Source: an uncultured Dongia sp. (lineage in GTDB: Bacteria > Pseudomonadota > Alphaproteobacteria > Dongiales > Dongiaceae). From it: DNA of 58,816 bases. The stretch covers positions 1 through 58,816 of the forward strand of contig NZ_CAKZGO010000011.1 in assembly GCF_936916975.1 (NCBI RefSeq). Direction: 5' to 3'. A program made the translations under genes and the position numbers. Within the stretch, counting starts at the first letter, position 1. Each line of letters begins with the position of its first letter. The notes under the pieces were generated by a model. The model worked only from the letters and a program-made list of their open reading frames with translations. It made no database searches and was not told the DNA's origin. Positions 26,163 to 34,553 of the stretch are shown here, piece by piece.

Positions 26163-27590
26163 TCACCAGATCTGTTCGGCCGATTTGGGCGTGGCATCTG
26201 TGCTGATGCCGAACAGTGCCCTTGTGCGCGCCTCAATGCTGCGGCCGAGAGTCTCGCCAAGCTCCAGCACCGCCAGCAATTCGGTACGGCAGACATAGGT
26301 GAGGAAAGCCTCGGCGCGCGCGGGTTTGCCGGCGTCGAGCAGCGTCTGCGCCGTCTCGACGATGCCGGGATAGTCGGCGGCGAGCCTGCGTTCGATCGCT
26401 TCCCATAGCGCCGTCACTTCGGGGCGGAACAGCGCATCGTGCTGGACCACCAGATACAGCAGCCGCTTGAAGACGGCGGTGGCCGAACGGGTCGATTCAA
26501 TGCCCTGTGGCACGACGGAAAGAACCGCCTGCCCATGTCGCAGATCGAGAAACCGCGCTGATTCGCCCACAGTCAGATAGCGATGCTGGCGGTACTCCTC
26601 CGGCACATTCTCGATGCCCATGAAGACCGGTACGAAGGGGGCCGCGATGGCGCCGATCTGCGTGTGCCACAACATGCGTAGCGCCGGTGCGACGTCCCCC
26701 AGCAAAGGCACCACCTGACCGTAGCCGGCCGTATCGCCGGTCAGTTTCTCGGTGCGCATCGCCCAGAAGATGTCGGCAAGGCCGATCTTCGCCGGCGTCA
26801 AAGCGCGCTCGGCCATCTCGGCCTCGATCCAGGCAACCCCGTCCCAGCGGCCTTTGCCATCGCCATAGATCTTGTTGAAGTCGAAGGGCCGTTGCGCCGC
26901 CGGGTCGAACCAGCCTTGCGCGACCGCGAATGACACAAGGTTGGGTGAATACAGAAAATCCGGATGGCCCGGCGTCTCGACGGGGATGACCCCGATATAG
27001 CCCGGCCGCGAGGCGCGGATGCTGTCGGCACCCAATCTTTCCGCGGCCCACAATCCCTTGCCGCCGGAGCATTCGACGATGACCCAGGCCTCATCGGCAT
27101 CGGCGATGATATGCGAATTGCCGCCGTAATCGGCATAGCCATGACGCGCGATGAGCGCGCCGATCAGGTCGACGCCCTCGCGTGCCGAGCGGGCACGTTC
27201 CAACACGATGCGCGCGAGATCGCTGTAATTCGGCCCCGTCTGGCCTGTCGGTGTCATGGCGATGAGCTCGTCACGCGACGTCGACCAGATATCGCGCACG
27301 GCAACACCGTATTCGTTCAAGCCGCCATTGGTGAGCGGCGCCGGCGCGCCGAGATAATAGGAATAGCTGACCCGGACATTGCGCGCCGTCTCCGCCACCT
27401 GCGGAATCTCGCTCAAGACCCCCGGCATGTCGGCCTGCGGCGTCACGCCGACGGTGATGGTGGCTCCCGCCGCGTGGCGCTGCCGCGGCACGATCTCCAG
27501 CCAATGGCTCGACGGTTCATCGCCATAGCCGGCAAGATAAGCGATGCCGTCCGCCGTCAGATTCTTGCCGATATAAAGTCCGTAACTCAT
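26163..27590 (-). CDS. C69/U34 (dipeptidase/NTN hydrolase)-like protein lacking the expected N-terminal Cys
   Basis: A 475-residue protein with the layout of the C69 dipeptidase / acyl-CoA:6-APA acyltransferase-like NTN hydrolases: a short N-terminal strand, then HWLEIVPRQRH, GGLNEYGVAVRDIWSTSRDEL, LIARHGYADYGGNSHIIADADEAWVIE-type core and a long helical C-terminus. NTN hydrolases of this group use a Cys next to the initiator Met. Here the sequence begins MSYGLYIGKNLTADG, with Tyr at the expected position and no other Cys nearby. It may be inactive, or use another nucleophile. ATG 27590 is preferred over the in-frame start four codons upstream. Confidence 0.75.
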   Translation of the reverse strand: MSYGLYIGKNLTADGIAYLAGYGDEPSSHWLEIVPRQRHAAGATITVGVTPQADMPGVLSEIPQVAETARNVRVSYSYYLGAPAPLTNGGLNEYGVAVRDIWSTSRDELIAMTPTGQTGPNYSDLARIVLERARSAREGVDLIGALIARHGYADYGGNSHIIADADEAWVIVECSGGKGLWAAERLGADSIRASRPGYIGVIPVETPGHPDFLYSPNLVSFAVAQGWFDPAAQRPFDFNKIYGDGKGRWDGVAWIEAEMAERALTPAKIGLADIFWAMRTEKLTGDTAGYGQVVPLLGDVAPALRMLWHTQIGAIAAPFVPVFMGIENVPEEYRQHRYLTVGESARFLDLRHGQAVLSVVPQGIESTRSATAVFKRLLYLVVQHDALFRPEVTALWEAIERRLAADYPGIVETAQTLLDAGKPARAEAFLTYVCRTELLAVLELGETLGRSIEARTRALFGISTDATPKSAEQIW

Positions 27591-27608
27591 CGTCCCACCC
27601 ACCCTATC

Positions 27609-27788
27609 CTACGACCTGTCGCGCGCCTCAAGCTTCTCCAGCCGCCCCGGCAGCTCTGCCTTAATCGCCTTCAGCTTGTGCTTCTTGGCTTTCTTCCAGC
27701 TTTTGCATTCGTCCTTGGTGCGGCCGCAGCCGATGCACCAGCCGCTGCGGCGATCGAACTTGCAGATGTCGATGCACGGAGACTTCAT
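27609..27788 (-). CDS. DUF1289 family small protein
   Basis: A 59-residue protein beginning MKSPCIDICKFDRRSGWCIGCGRTKDEC, the hallmark Cys pattern (Cys5, Cys9, Cys18, Cys21, Cys28) of DUF1289, which probably binds a metal or Fe-S cluster. The remaining half is Lys-rich and helical. Members often sit near folate or dehydrogenase genes; here it is 15 bp downstream of the folD-like stop on the same strand and so may be co-transcribed with it. Function unknown. Confidence 0.9.
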   Translation of the reverse strand: MKSPCIDICKFDRRSGWCIGCGRTKDECKSWKKAKKHKLKAIKAELPGRLEKLEARDRS

Positions 27789-27803
27789 TGGGGTGATTTC
27801 AAA

Positions 27804-28709
27804 CTACTGGCCCGCTTGATGCGCCGGGCCGAACAGGCTTTCGTAGTGCTTCTTCTGGCGCGTGGCGCCAATGACGGCGTTGCGCATCAGCACGGCAACT
27901 GTGACGGGGCCCACGCCCCCCGGCACCGGTGTGATCCACCCCGCGATGTTGGAGACCGAGGCGAAATCGACATCGCCCACCACCTTCGTGGAGCCATCGG
28001 GCAGCGTCACCTGGTTGATGCCGATATCGATGACGGCCGCCCCCGGCTTCACCATCTCCGCATTGATCAATCCGGGCTTGCCCACCGCCACGAACAGCGC
28101 ATCGGCGCGGCGACTATGGACCGAGAGGTTCCGCGTCATGTGATGGCAGACGGTAACCGTGGCACCCTCCGCCATCAGCAGGAAGGCGATCGGCTTGCCG
28201 ACGATTTCGGAATGGCCAACGACCACTACCTCAAGTCCGGCCAGGCCCAAACCGGTCTGGCGCAGCAATTCGACCGAGGCCATCGCCGTGCATGGCCCCA
28301 GTTCCAACTCGTTATAGACGATGTTGCCGATCGATGCCGGGTGCATGCCTTCGACATCCTTCAGCGGATGGATGGCGCCCTGCAATTGCTTGATCGACAG
28401 ATGCGCCGGCACGGGGCGCTGCAGGATGATGCCGGTGACGCGCGGATCAGCGTTCATGCCGTGGATCGCCGCCAGCAATTGCTCCTGGTGAATCTCGGCT
28501 GGGAAATGCATTTCCTCGAACTGGATATCGGCCTTGTCGGCAGTGCGCTTCTGGTTGCGGACATAAAGCTGCACGGCGCTGACATCGCCCACGGAAATCG
28601 AGCACAGCCGCGGCGCCCAGCCGGTCGCCTTCAAATCCGCGACCTGCCCGCGCGTCTGCGCCAGCATGGTCTCCGCCACCGCGCGACCGTTGAGTATCGA
28701 ATGCGACAT
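27804..28709 (-). CDS. folD: FolD-like methylenetetrahydrofolate dehydrogenase (cyclohydrolase residues altered)
   Basis: A 301-residue FolD-family protein interconverting methylene-, methenyl- and possibly formyl-tetrahydrofolate with NAD(P). The family is unmistakable: KDVEGMHPASIG, PCTAMASVELL, VVVVGHSEIVGKPIAFLLM, TVCHHMTRN and ITPVPGGVGPVTVAVLMRN. However, the catalytic Lys of the YxxxK motif is Gln53 (YVRNQ), and the conserved Asp of KDVDG is Glu120; Gln97 is kept. Such changes are expected to harm cyclohydrolase activity. It may therefore be a second, specialised FolD rather than the housekeeping enzyme. ATG 28709 follows GGAG; an upstream ATG adds eight unconserved residues. Confidence 0.9.
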   Translation of the reverse strand: MSHSILNGRAVAETMLAQTRGQVADLKATGWAPRLCSISVGDVSAVQLYVRNQKRTADKADIQFEEMHFPAEIHQEQLLAAIHGMNADPRVTGIILQRPVPAHLSIKQLQGAIHPLKDVEGMHPASIGNIVYNELELGPCTAMASVELLRQTGLGLAGLEVVVVGHSEIVGKPIAFLLMAEGATVTVCHHMTRNLSVHSRRADALFVAVGKPGLINAEMVKPGAAVIDIGINQVTLPDGSTKVVGDVDFASVSNIAGWITPVPGGVGPVTVAVLMRNAVIGATRQKKHYESLFGPAHQAGQ

Positions 28710-28795
28710 CTTGACCCAGCTCCAACCCACCATTGCGTGGCCGAGCTTTTAGCGTCCGAAGGGCCAAAAGTCCATGATTGGGGCGTGACGCGCCC

Positions 28796-30670
28796 CTACT
28801 TCAAACACGCATTCCCCGCCGCGAGCCGCTTGATCTCCGGGTCCAGCTTCGCGATATCCGCCCCCGCCAGCGGCTGCCATTTCTTCTCCGCATCGCCGCC
28901 AAGACCCGCCGACAGCTTGTCGAACGGCCCGCTGATCTTGACCGGCAGATCGAGGGCAAAGAAGCCGGTCGATGCCCGTTCCGATTTCGCGCTGATCTCT
29001 AGGCGCTGCTGCTTCAGATCAATCGTGCCGCTGCCGATCAGGGTGGCATCCTTTGCCTGCAGCCGCAGCGGCGCCAGAGTGGCTATGCCATCCTTCACGA
29101 TCACCACGCCGGCCAGGCATTCGATCGGCGAGGAGCCTTCCCGTTCGCGGAACAAGGCGCGCAGATCGGTCGAGGCCTGCTCGATGATCGCGCGGCTGAC
29201 GCTTCCTTGCGTCATGGTGAGGACCGCCGCACCATCCGCGGTCTTCAACGCAGCGCCCAGGGTGCCGCCCTGCATCGCAAGATGCGCGGCGCCATTGAGC
29301 TTGCCAGTGAGATCGCCTGCCGTGGCGCCGATCGCCTGCATCAAGCGGTCAGTCTCGATACCCTTGATCTCCACATCGGCCACGACGTCGGAACTCTCAG
29401 CCGTCGATTTGACCCGCGTCGCAGCAGAGATGCGGCCGCCGGCATAACCAAAGCTCAAATTCTTCAAGGCGACATTGCCCGACGTGAGCAATCCGTCCAG
29501 CGCCACATCATCAAGCTTTAGCTTGCCGTAGGCGAGTTGTGCCGCTGTCAATTTTGCATCCAGATTGACGCCGGCATCCTGCGGCGCCAGCAGCCGCATG
29601 TCCATGACGCTCTGCTGCTTGGCATTAGGGTCTTCGACGATCAGCTGATTGAGGTCGAGCGTGCCAAAGGCGAGGTCGGTCGCGATACTGTCCGGCGCAC
29701 CCTTGCTGCCTTCATCGAGGATCAATGTGCCGGTGAAATCATTGTCGGCAATCCGGCCTTTGGTCTTGGTCAACTCCCAGTGATCGCCCTGGCGTGTGAG
29801 ATGGCCACCGACCAGCAGCGGATAATCTGCCAGCATCTCAGCACCGAAACTGGCCAACAGATTGTCGAGTTCAGCGGCGTTCAGCTTCAGGCTGCCATCG
29901 ACCCCGTCAAAGTCCAGCGGCTCCATCATTGTGCCGTCAAAATCGAGCTTCGCCGTGCGGCCGGCAAGGTTGAGTATCGTGCCGAACGGCGTACCACCAT
30001 CGCGCAAGACGATGAAAGATTGCGTCTTTGCGTCCAGGATCAGCGATGTGTTGTTGTAGGCACCTGAAGCCTTCAAGGTGACTGGCGTGTCGTCACTTTC
30101 CGACTGGATCGCGACATTGTCGAGCTGGATGCGCAGGATGTTGCCGCTATAGGTTCGATAGGTGATGAGCGCATCTTTCATCACCATGTCGAGCAAAGTG
30201 GGGAATTGCGTCCGGTTCTTCGGGATGAGGGCGAACCCGCCTTCTTTTGCGGAACTTTCTGACGATGATGGATCGCCGAATTTCCAATTGCCGACACCCT
30301 GTTCGTCCCGCTCCAGCACCACCCGCAGGCCTTCGGCACGCAGATGATGGTAAAGCGGTATCCCCTGCCATAGCGACCACGGGTCGACATCGGCGCTGAA
30401 GCTCTTCAGCGTGATCATTTCCGGCACACTGCCCCAGGACGCGTTTGCCAGGCTGAGATTGGCGAGTTCGACATGAAGGGGATTGCCCCAGGTGATCTCA
30501 AGTTCGGCCGCCACGACCTTGCGCCCCAGCGCGTCGCTGGCCGCCTTTTCTGCCCAAGGCTTCAAATCGGCATTCGTCAGCCAGATGGTCCCGCCTAGCA
30601 GAACCAACAGGAGGACAGCCAGAAAACCCAGTAAAAGATAGATAATTCGTCGCACGGACAATCCGTTCAT
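28796..30670 (-). CDS. AsmA family protein
   Basis: A 624-residue envelope protein. Residues ~8-30 are a single N-terminal membrane anchor (IIYLLLGFLAVLLLVLLGG), followed by a long periplasmic AsmA region: LKPWAEKAASDALGRKVVAAEL, LANASWGSVPEMITLKSFSADVDPWSL and C-terminal LNGAAHLAMQGGTLGAALKTADGAAVLTMTQGS. AsmA-like proteins are long beta-rich grooves thought to move phospholipids to the outer membrane. Start taken at MNGLSVRR; an ATG nine codons upstream is possible. Confidence 0.92.
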   Translation of the reverse strand: MNGLSVRRIIYLLLGFLAVLLLVLLGGTIWLTNADLKPWAEKAASDALGRKVVAAELEITWGNPLHVELANLSLANASWGSVPEMITLKSFSADVDPWSLWQGIPLYHHLRAEGLRVVLERDEQGVGNWKFGDPSSSESSAKEGGFALIPKNRTQFPTLLDMVMKDALITYRTYSGNILRIQLDNVAIQSESDDTPVTLKASGAYNNTSLILDAKTQSFIVLRDGGTPFGTILNLAGRTAKLDFDGTMMEPLDFDGVDGSLKLNAAELDNLLASFGAEMLADYPLLVGGHLTRQGDHWELTKTKGRIADNDFTGTLILDEGSKGAPDSIATDLAFGTLDLNQLIVEDPNAKQQSVMDMRLLAPQDAGVNLDAKLTAAQLAYGKLKLDDVALDGLLTSGNVALKNLSFGYAGGRISAATRVKSTAESSDVVADVEIKGIETDRLMQAIGATAGDLTGKLNGAAHLAMQGGTLGAALKTADGAAVLTMTQGSVSRAIIEQASTDLRALFREREGSSPIECLAGVVIVKDGIATLAPLRLQAKDATLIGSGTIDLKQQRLEISAKSERASTGFFALDLPVKISGPFDKLSAGLGGDAEKKWQPLAGADIAKLDPEIKRLAAGNACLK

Positions 30671-30833
30671 CGCTATGGCCGGATCACGGCCCGACATCAG
30701 GAAAGGGAACCGGCAACCTCGCCAAAGGTTGCCTAGAGGTAGACCAAGCGCGGGACTGGGGTGGAACTTGCCAGCCCTGGAATCGGATGCCACTATCGGC
30801 GCAACAGTCCATTTTCTTCAGTATCGGAGTATC

Positions 30834-31859
30834 ATGGCGGGTCGGTTCGCCTGGGCAAAACTGCCAGATTCAGAGCTTATGCAGCTGCGTCTCAAGGACC
30901 TCAAGGTATCTGTCGAGGGTACCTGGCTGGAATCCTGCCTTGAGCGGCTCTACGAGGAATTGTCGGAACGCGACCTGCGCATTCGCCCCCATGCCTGGAT
31001 TTCGGACGAGTGGTTCAGCCCCGATACGTCGCCGGGAATCGCAATCCCATTTTATCTGGCGCATCCGCGCCTGATGCGCCTTGAGCGCAGGAAGATCATC
31101 GATGTCGAAGGCGGCACCGTGCCGGAATGTATGCGCATTCTCCGCCACGAGGCAGGTCATGTGGTGCAGCATGCCTTCCAGCTGCATCGCCGTCGCCGTT
31201 GGCAGGATCTGTTCGGCCGTTCCTCGACGCGCTATCCGCATTTCTACCGCCCCAATCCCGCCAGCAAGAATTACGTCCAGCATCTGCGCCTGTGGTACGC
31301 GCAAAGCCATCCGGATGAGGATTTTGCCGAGACCTTTGCCGTGTGGCTGCGGCCGCGTTCCGATTGGCGCAAACGCTATGCCGATTGGCCGGCGCTCAAG
31401 AAGCTGGAATATGTGGATGAGTTGATGGGCGAGATTGCCGGCGAGAAGCCGCACCTCACCAAGAAGCTGCTGGTCGATCCCATAAGCACGCTGAAGCAGA
31501 CCCTCGACGAACATTACGCCCGCAAGCAGGCGCTCTATGTCAGCGAGACATCGTCGATCTATGACCGCGAATTGCTGAAACTGTTCAGCGCAGATGCGAA
31601 ATACCGCCGCGCGCCCTTGGCCTCGACCTTCCTGCGCCTCAACCGCAATCACATCCGGCGCATGGTAGCCCGCTGGACAGGGGAGTATCAGCTCACCCTT
31701 GACGCCGTACTCGACTCGATGATTGCCCGTTGCCGCGCATTAAAACTGCGTGCACCCGGCGATCAGCGGCAATTGATGATGGATTTTATCGTTCTGTTAA
31801 CCGCAAAAACGGTACATTCCCTCTACAGCCCGTCGCGACGGGAATGGTTCGCACTTTAA
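30834..31859 (+). CDS. Putative zinc-binding metallopeptidase
   Basis: A 341-residue protein with the gluzincin-like motif LRHEAGHVVQHAF (HExxH with catalytic Glu, around residue 103) and a downstream acidic segment HPDEDFAETFAVWLRPRSDW. The latter would supply the third zinc ligand. This architecture matches the uncharacterised putative zinc-binding metallopeptidase family (Pfam Peptidase_Mx type, recalled). There is no signal peptide, so it is cytoplasmic. Start ATG 30834 has GGAG. An ATP-grasp ligase begins 24 bp downstream, so the two are co-transcribed. Substrate unknown. Confidence 0.85.
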   Translation: MAGRFAWAKLPDSELMQLRLKDLKVSVEGTWLESCLERLYEELSERDLRIRPHAWISDEWFSPDTSPGIAIPFYLAHPRLMRLERRKIIDVEGGTVPECMRILRHEAGHVVQHAFQLHRRRRWQDLFGRSSTRYPHFYRPNPASKNYVQHLRLWYAQSHPDEDFAETFAVWLRPRSDWRKRYADWPALKKLEYVDELMGEIAGEKPHLTKKLLVDPISTLKQTLDEHYARKQALYVSETSSIYDRELLKLFSADAKYRRAPLASTFLRLNRNHIRRMVARWTGEYQLTLDAVLDSMIARCRALKLRAPGDQRQLMMDFIVLLTAKTVHSLYSPSRREWFAL

Positions 31860-31883
31860 TAAAACACTGCTTTGGGATCATCC

Positions 31884-32915
31884 ATGAAGCCATCTCGCGT
31901 CCTGGTGCTGATGCATCCCGACTTTACGCCGCCGGATTCGCTGAAAGGCTACAGCGAAAAAGAGAAGCATGTGTGGAAGACGGAGTACGACGTCATCTCC
32001 ACCCTGCGCGAGTCCGGGCATGAGGTGCGTGCCATCGGTGTGCAGCACGAACTGCATCCGATCCGCGAAGCGATCGATGAGTGGAAGCCGGATGTGGTCT
32101 TCAACTTGCTCGAACAATTCCACGGCGAAACCGCCTATGACCAGAATGTGGCGAGCTATCTGGAATTGCTGCGCATGCCTTACACCGGCTGCAATCCGCG
32201 TGGGCTGATGCTGGCGCGCGGCAAGGCGCTCTCGAAGAAGCTGCTCTCCTATCACCGCATTCCCACACCGGCCTTCGCCGTCTTCCCGATCGGCCGCAAG
32301 ATCAAGCGCCCGGCCAAGCTCGGCTTTCCGCTCATCGTCAAGAGCCTGACCGAGGATTCATCTGTCGGCATCGCCCAGGCCTCAGTGGTCGATAGCGATG
32401 AGAAGCTCGCCGAACGTGTGAAGTTCGTGCATGAGCGCGTCGGTACCGATGCCATCGCCGAACAGTTCATCGATGGCCGCGAGCTTTATGTCGGTGTCTA
32501 CGGCAATGATCGCCTGCGCGTGCTGCCCGTCTGGGAACTGCAATTCGGCGAAGACGCGCAAGGCAAGCTCACGGTCGCCACCGAAAAGCTGAAGCACGAT
32601 CTCGACTATCAGGAAAAGCGCGGCGTCTTTTATGGCCGTGCCGAGAATCTGTCACCGGAGTTGACGCGCCGCATCCAGCGCATCGTGAAACGCATCTGCG
32701 TCACCCTGGAACTCGACGGCTATAACCGCATCGACTTCCGCCTGACCGCCGAGGGTGTCCCCTATTTCCTGGAGGCCAATCCGAATCCCGAAATCGCCTC
32801 GAAGGAGGAGTTCGCGGCGGCGGCGGCCCATGACGGGATGCCGTATCCAGACCTTCTCAACCGGATTCTGGAGCTCGGGATCAGCCGGGCGCGGGCGGTG
32901 CTTCAGACTGAATAA
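31884..32915 (+). CDS. D-alanine-D-alanine ligase-like ATP-grasp protein
   Basis: A 343-residue ATP-grasp enzyme related to Ddl. It shows FNLLEQFHGETAYDQNVASYLELLRMPYTGCNPRGLMLARGKALSKKLL (Ddl-like N- and central domain), FPLIVKSLTEDSSVGIAQ (ATP-binding), IAEQFIDGRELYVGV and YNRIDFRLTAEGVPYFLEANPNPEI (metal-binding loop). It is not the peptidoglycan Ddl, since no mur or fts genes are near. It probably ligates a carboxylate to an amine, perhaps in a small peptide whose turnover involves the adjacent metallopeptidase. ATG 31884 chosen; a TTG four codons upstream is possible. Confidence 0.87.
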   Translation: MKPSRVLVLMHPDFTPPDSLKGYSEKEKHVWKTEYDVISTLRESGHEVRAIGVQHELHPIREAIDEWKPDVVFNLLEQFHGETAYDQNVASYLELLRMPYTGCNPRGLMLARGKALSKKLLSYHRIPTPAFAVFPIGRKIKRPAKLGFPLIVKSLTEDSSVGIAQASVVDSDEKLAERVKFVHERVGTDAIAEQFIDGRELYVGVYGNDRLRVLPVWELQFGEDAQGKLTVATEKLKHDLDYQEKRGVFYGRAENLSPELTRRIQRIVKRICVTLELDGYNRIDFRLTAEGVPYFLEANPNPEIASKEEFAAAAAHDGMPYPDLLNRILELGISRARAVLQTE

Positions 32916-32951
32916 ACGTTCAGAAGTTGAACGTCCATTCAGCTTCAAATC

Positions 32952-33611
32952 TCATGTCAATGATTTTTCTGCGGCCTGCATGAAGTCCGCTGCGGCACCG
33001 TCGCTGTCTTTGTCCTGGCCGAGCTGGCCAGCGAGCGCTGACGTCACCGTATATGTATCGAAACCGCGGGCCGTCAAGGTCTCCAACTGATCGATCGACC
33101 GGATACTGGCGACCAGCACCCGCACATTGTTGCGGCTGCCGATTCCCAGCATCGCATCCAGCCTGGCATCCGCATCAATCCCGGCATCCAGCATGCGGCC
33201 ATAATAGGGTGCCACATATTGCGCGCCGATGCTGGCTGCCAGCATCGTTTGATGCGCGGTGTAGCAGGCGGTGATGGTGACGCTGTAACCGAGCTTGCAG
33301 AGCGGTGCAGCGGCTTCGAATCCTGCGGCGGTCGCGGGTATCTTGATGGTGACCTTGTCCCATAGCTCGCGCAGCTGGCTGCCGCTCTTATGGAGTTCGG
33401 CCGCGGTGTGGCCGGTGACCTGCAACTGGATTTCGGCAAGGTTGCGCTTCTTTGCCTGGGCCACCAGATCGGTGGCGGTCGCAAGCTCGACCCGCTTGCC
33501 GGCGCGGGAGATGATCAGCGGATTGGTGGTGATGCCGTGCAGCCAGCCCCGGCTAATGCCGAGATCCCAATCGCTCGGATTGGCGCTGTCGATAAAGAGA
33601 CGGTAGGTCAT
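32952..33611 (-). CDS. Transaldolase / fructose-6-phosphate aldolase-like protein
   Basis: A 219-residue TIM-barrel class I aldolase of the small transaldolase (TalC/FSA) type. Motifs are FIDSANPSDW, GITTNPLI, VTIKIPAT with the Schiff-base Lys near residue 88, and VTITACYTAHQTMLAASIGAQYVAPYYGRMLDAG. It would cleave or form a ketose (phosphate). It is the last gene of the deoxy-sugar catabolic operon and directly follows a PfkB kinase with an 8-bp gap and AGGAT before its ATG. It may split the phosphorylated product of that kinase. Confidence 0.9.
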   Translation of the reverse strand: MTYRLFIDSANPSDWDLGISRGWLHGITTNPLIISRAGKRVELATATDLVAQAKKRNLAEIQLQVTGHTAAELHKSGSQLRELWDKVTIKIPATAAGFEAAAPLCKLGYSVTITACYTAHQTMLAASIGAQYVAPYYGRMLDAGIDADARLDAMLGIGSRNNVRVLVASIRSIDQLETLTARGFDTYTVTSALAGQLGQDKDSDGAAADFMQAAEKSLT

Positions 33612-33619
33612 TGTAATCC

Positions 33620-34552
33620 TTAGAGTTCGGCCGCAAACGGCAGATCGGCGCCACGCCTGCTGCAGGTAATGGCGGCAGCCTTCGCACCGAATGACAGAAG
33701 CGACCGGAGCGCATCGGAGTCAAGATCCGCCGCGGCCGCAGCCCCCAGCGCATCATGCTTTTCCAGCCAGACCAAGGTCGCCGCCTGGAAGGTATCGCCG
33801 GCGCCCACTGTATCGACGACATTGACGTGAATGCCCGGCACCGAGGCGCTGACGCCATGGCCGGTGAAGGCGGTCGCACCCTCGCCGCCCTTGGTCATGA
33901 TGACAAGGCGTACGCCGCGCGTGATCCAATCCTGCGCCAGATGTTCCAGCGATTGCTTGGGGTAGAGCAGTTCCGCATCCTCGGAACTCAATTTCAGCAG
34001 ATGCGCCGTGCCGGCAAGTGATGCGATGCGACCGCGCCAGACATCGAGATCCGGTTCGATCGACGGGCGGATGTTGGGGTCGTAGGAGATGAAGCGCCGT
34101 TCGCGCTCGCGCTTCACCAGGGCGACGAGGCTCGATGCGGTGGGTTCGGTCGCGGTGGTGTAGGAACCGATATGGATGGCACGGATCGCAGCCGGCAATT
34201 GCGCCGGCAACTCGGCTTGCGTCAATGAGCGGTCCGCCGTGCCGCCGGTATAGAAGGCGTAGGAGGCGCTGCCGGTCTTGTCGAGTTCGACCATGGCCAG
34301 CGTGCTGTTCATCGAGGTCGGCACGATGAGGCTGGTGTCGACGCCTTCCTGCTGCAGGAAAGCCAATATCCGCCGGCCGAACATGTCGGTCGAGTTCTTG
34401 GTGAAATAGCCGACCGGCCGCCCCAGTCGGGCAAGACCCACCGCGACATTGAGCGGCGAGCCGCCGACCCGGCCATCCAATCGGATGGTGGCCGGGCCGT
34501 CGGTCGGAACGGAAAAGCAATCGAAGAGGGCGTCGCCGCAGGACAGGAACAT
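33620..34552 (-). CDS. PfkB family carbohydrate kinase (fructokinase-like)
   Basis: A 310-residue ribokinase-fold sugar kinase. The N-terminus is MFLSCGDALFDCF, followed by GGSPLNVAVGLARLGRPVGYFTK (sugar-binding). The catalytic motif is VDTVGAGDTFQAATL around residue 240, with the Asp base. It transfers phosphate from ATP to a ketose or deoxyketose. The ATG begins one base after the TAA of the upstream FAH-family gene, so translation is coupled. An upstream TTG would overlap that gene. Confidence 0.92.
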   Translation of the reverse strand: MFLSCGDALFDCFSVPTDGPATIRLDGRVGGSPLNVAVGLARLGRPVGYFTKNSTDMFGRRILAFLQQEGVDTSLIVPTSMNSTLAMVELDKTGSASYAFYTGGTADRSLTQAELPAQLPAAIRAIHIGSYTTATEPTASSLVALVKRERERRFISYDPNIRPSIEPDLDVWRGRIASLAGTAHLLKLSSEDAELLYPKQSLEHLAQDWITRGVRLVIMTKGGEGATAFTGHGVSASVPGIHVNVVDTVGAGDTFQAATLVWLEKHDALGAAAAADLDSDALRSLLSFGAKAAAITCSRRGADLPFAAEL

Positions 34553-34553
34553 C

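Noticed and set aside
26964-29447. 827-residue open frame on the plus strand
   Set aside because: Antisense of the C69-like, DUF1289, folD and AsmA genes; composition is Arg/His/Ala/Asp-rich as in GC-rich shadow frames, with no recognisable domain.
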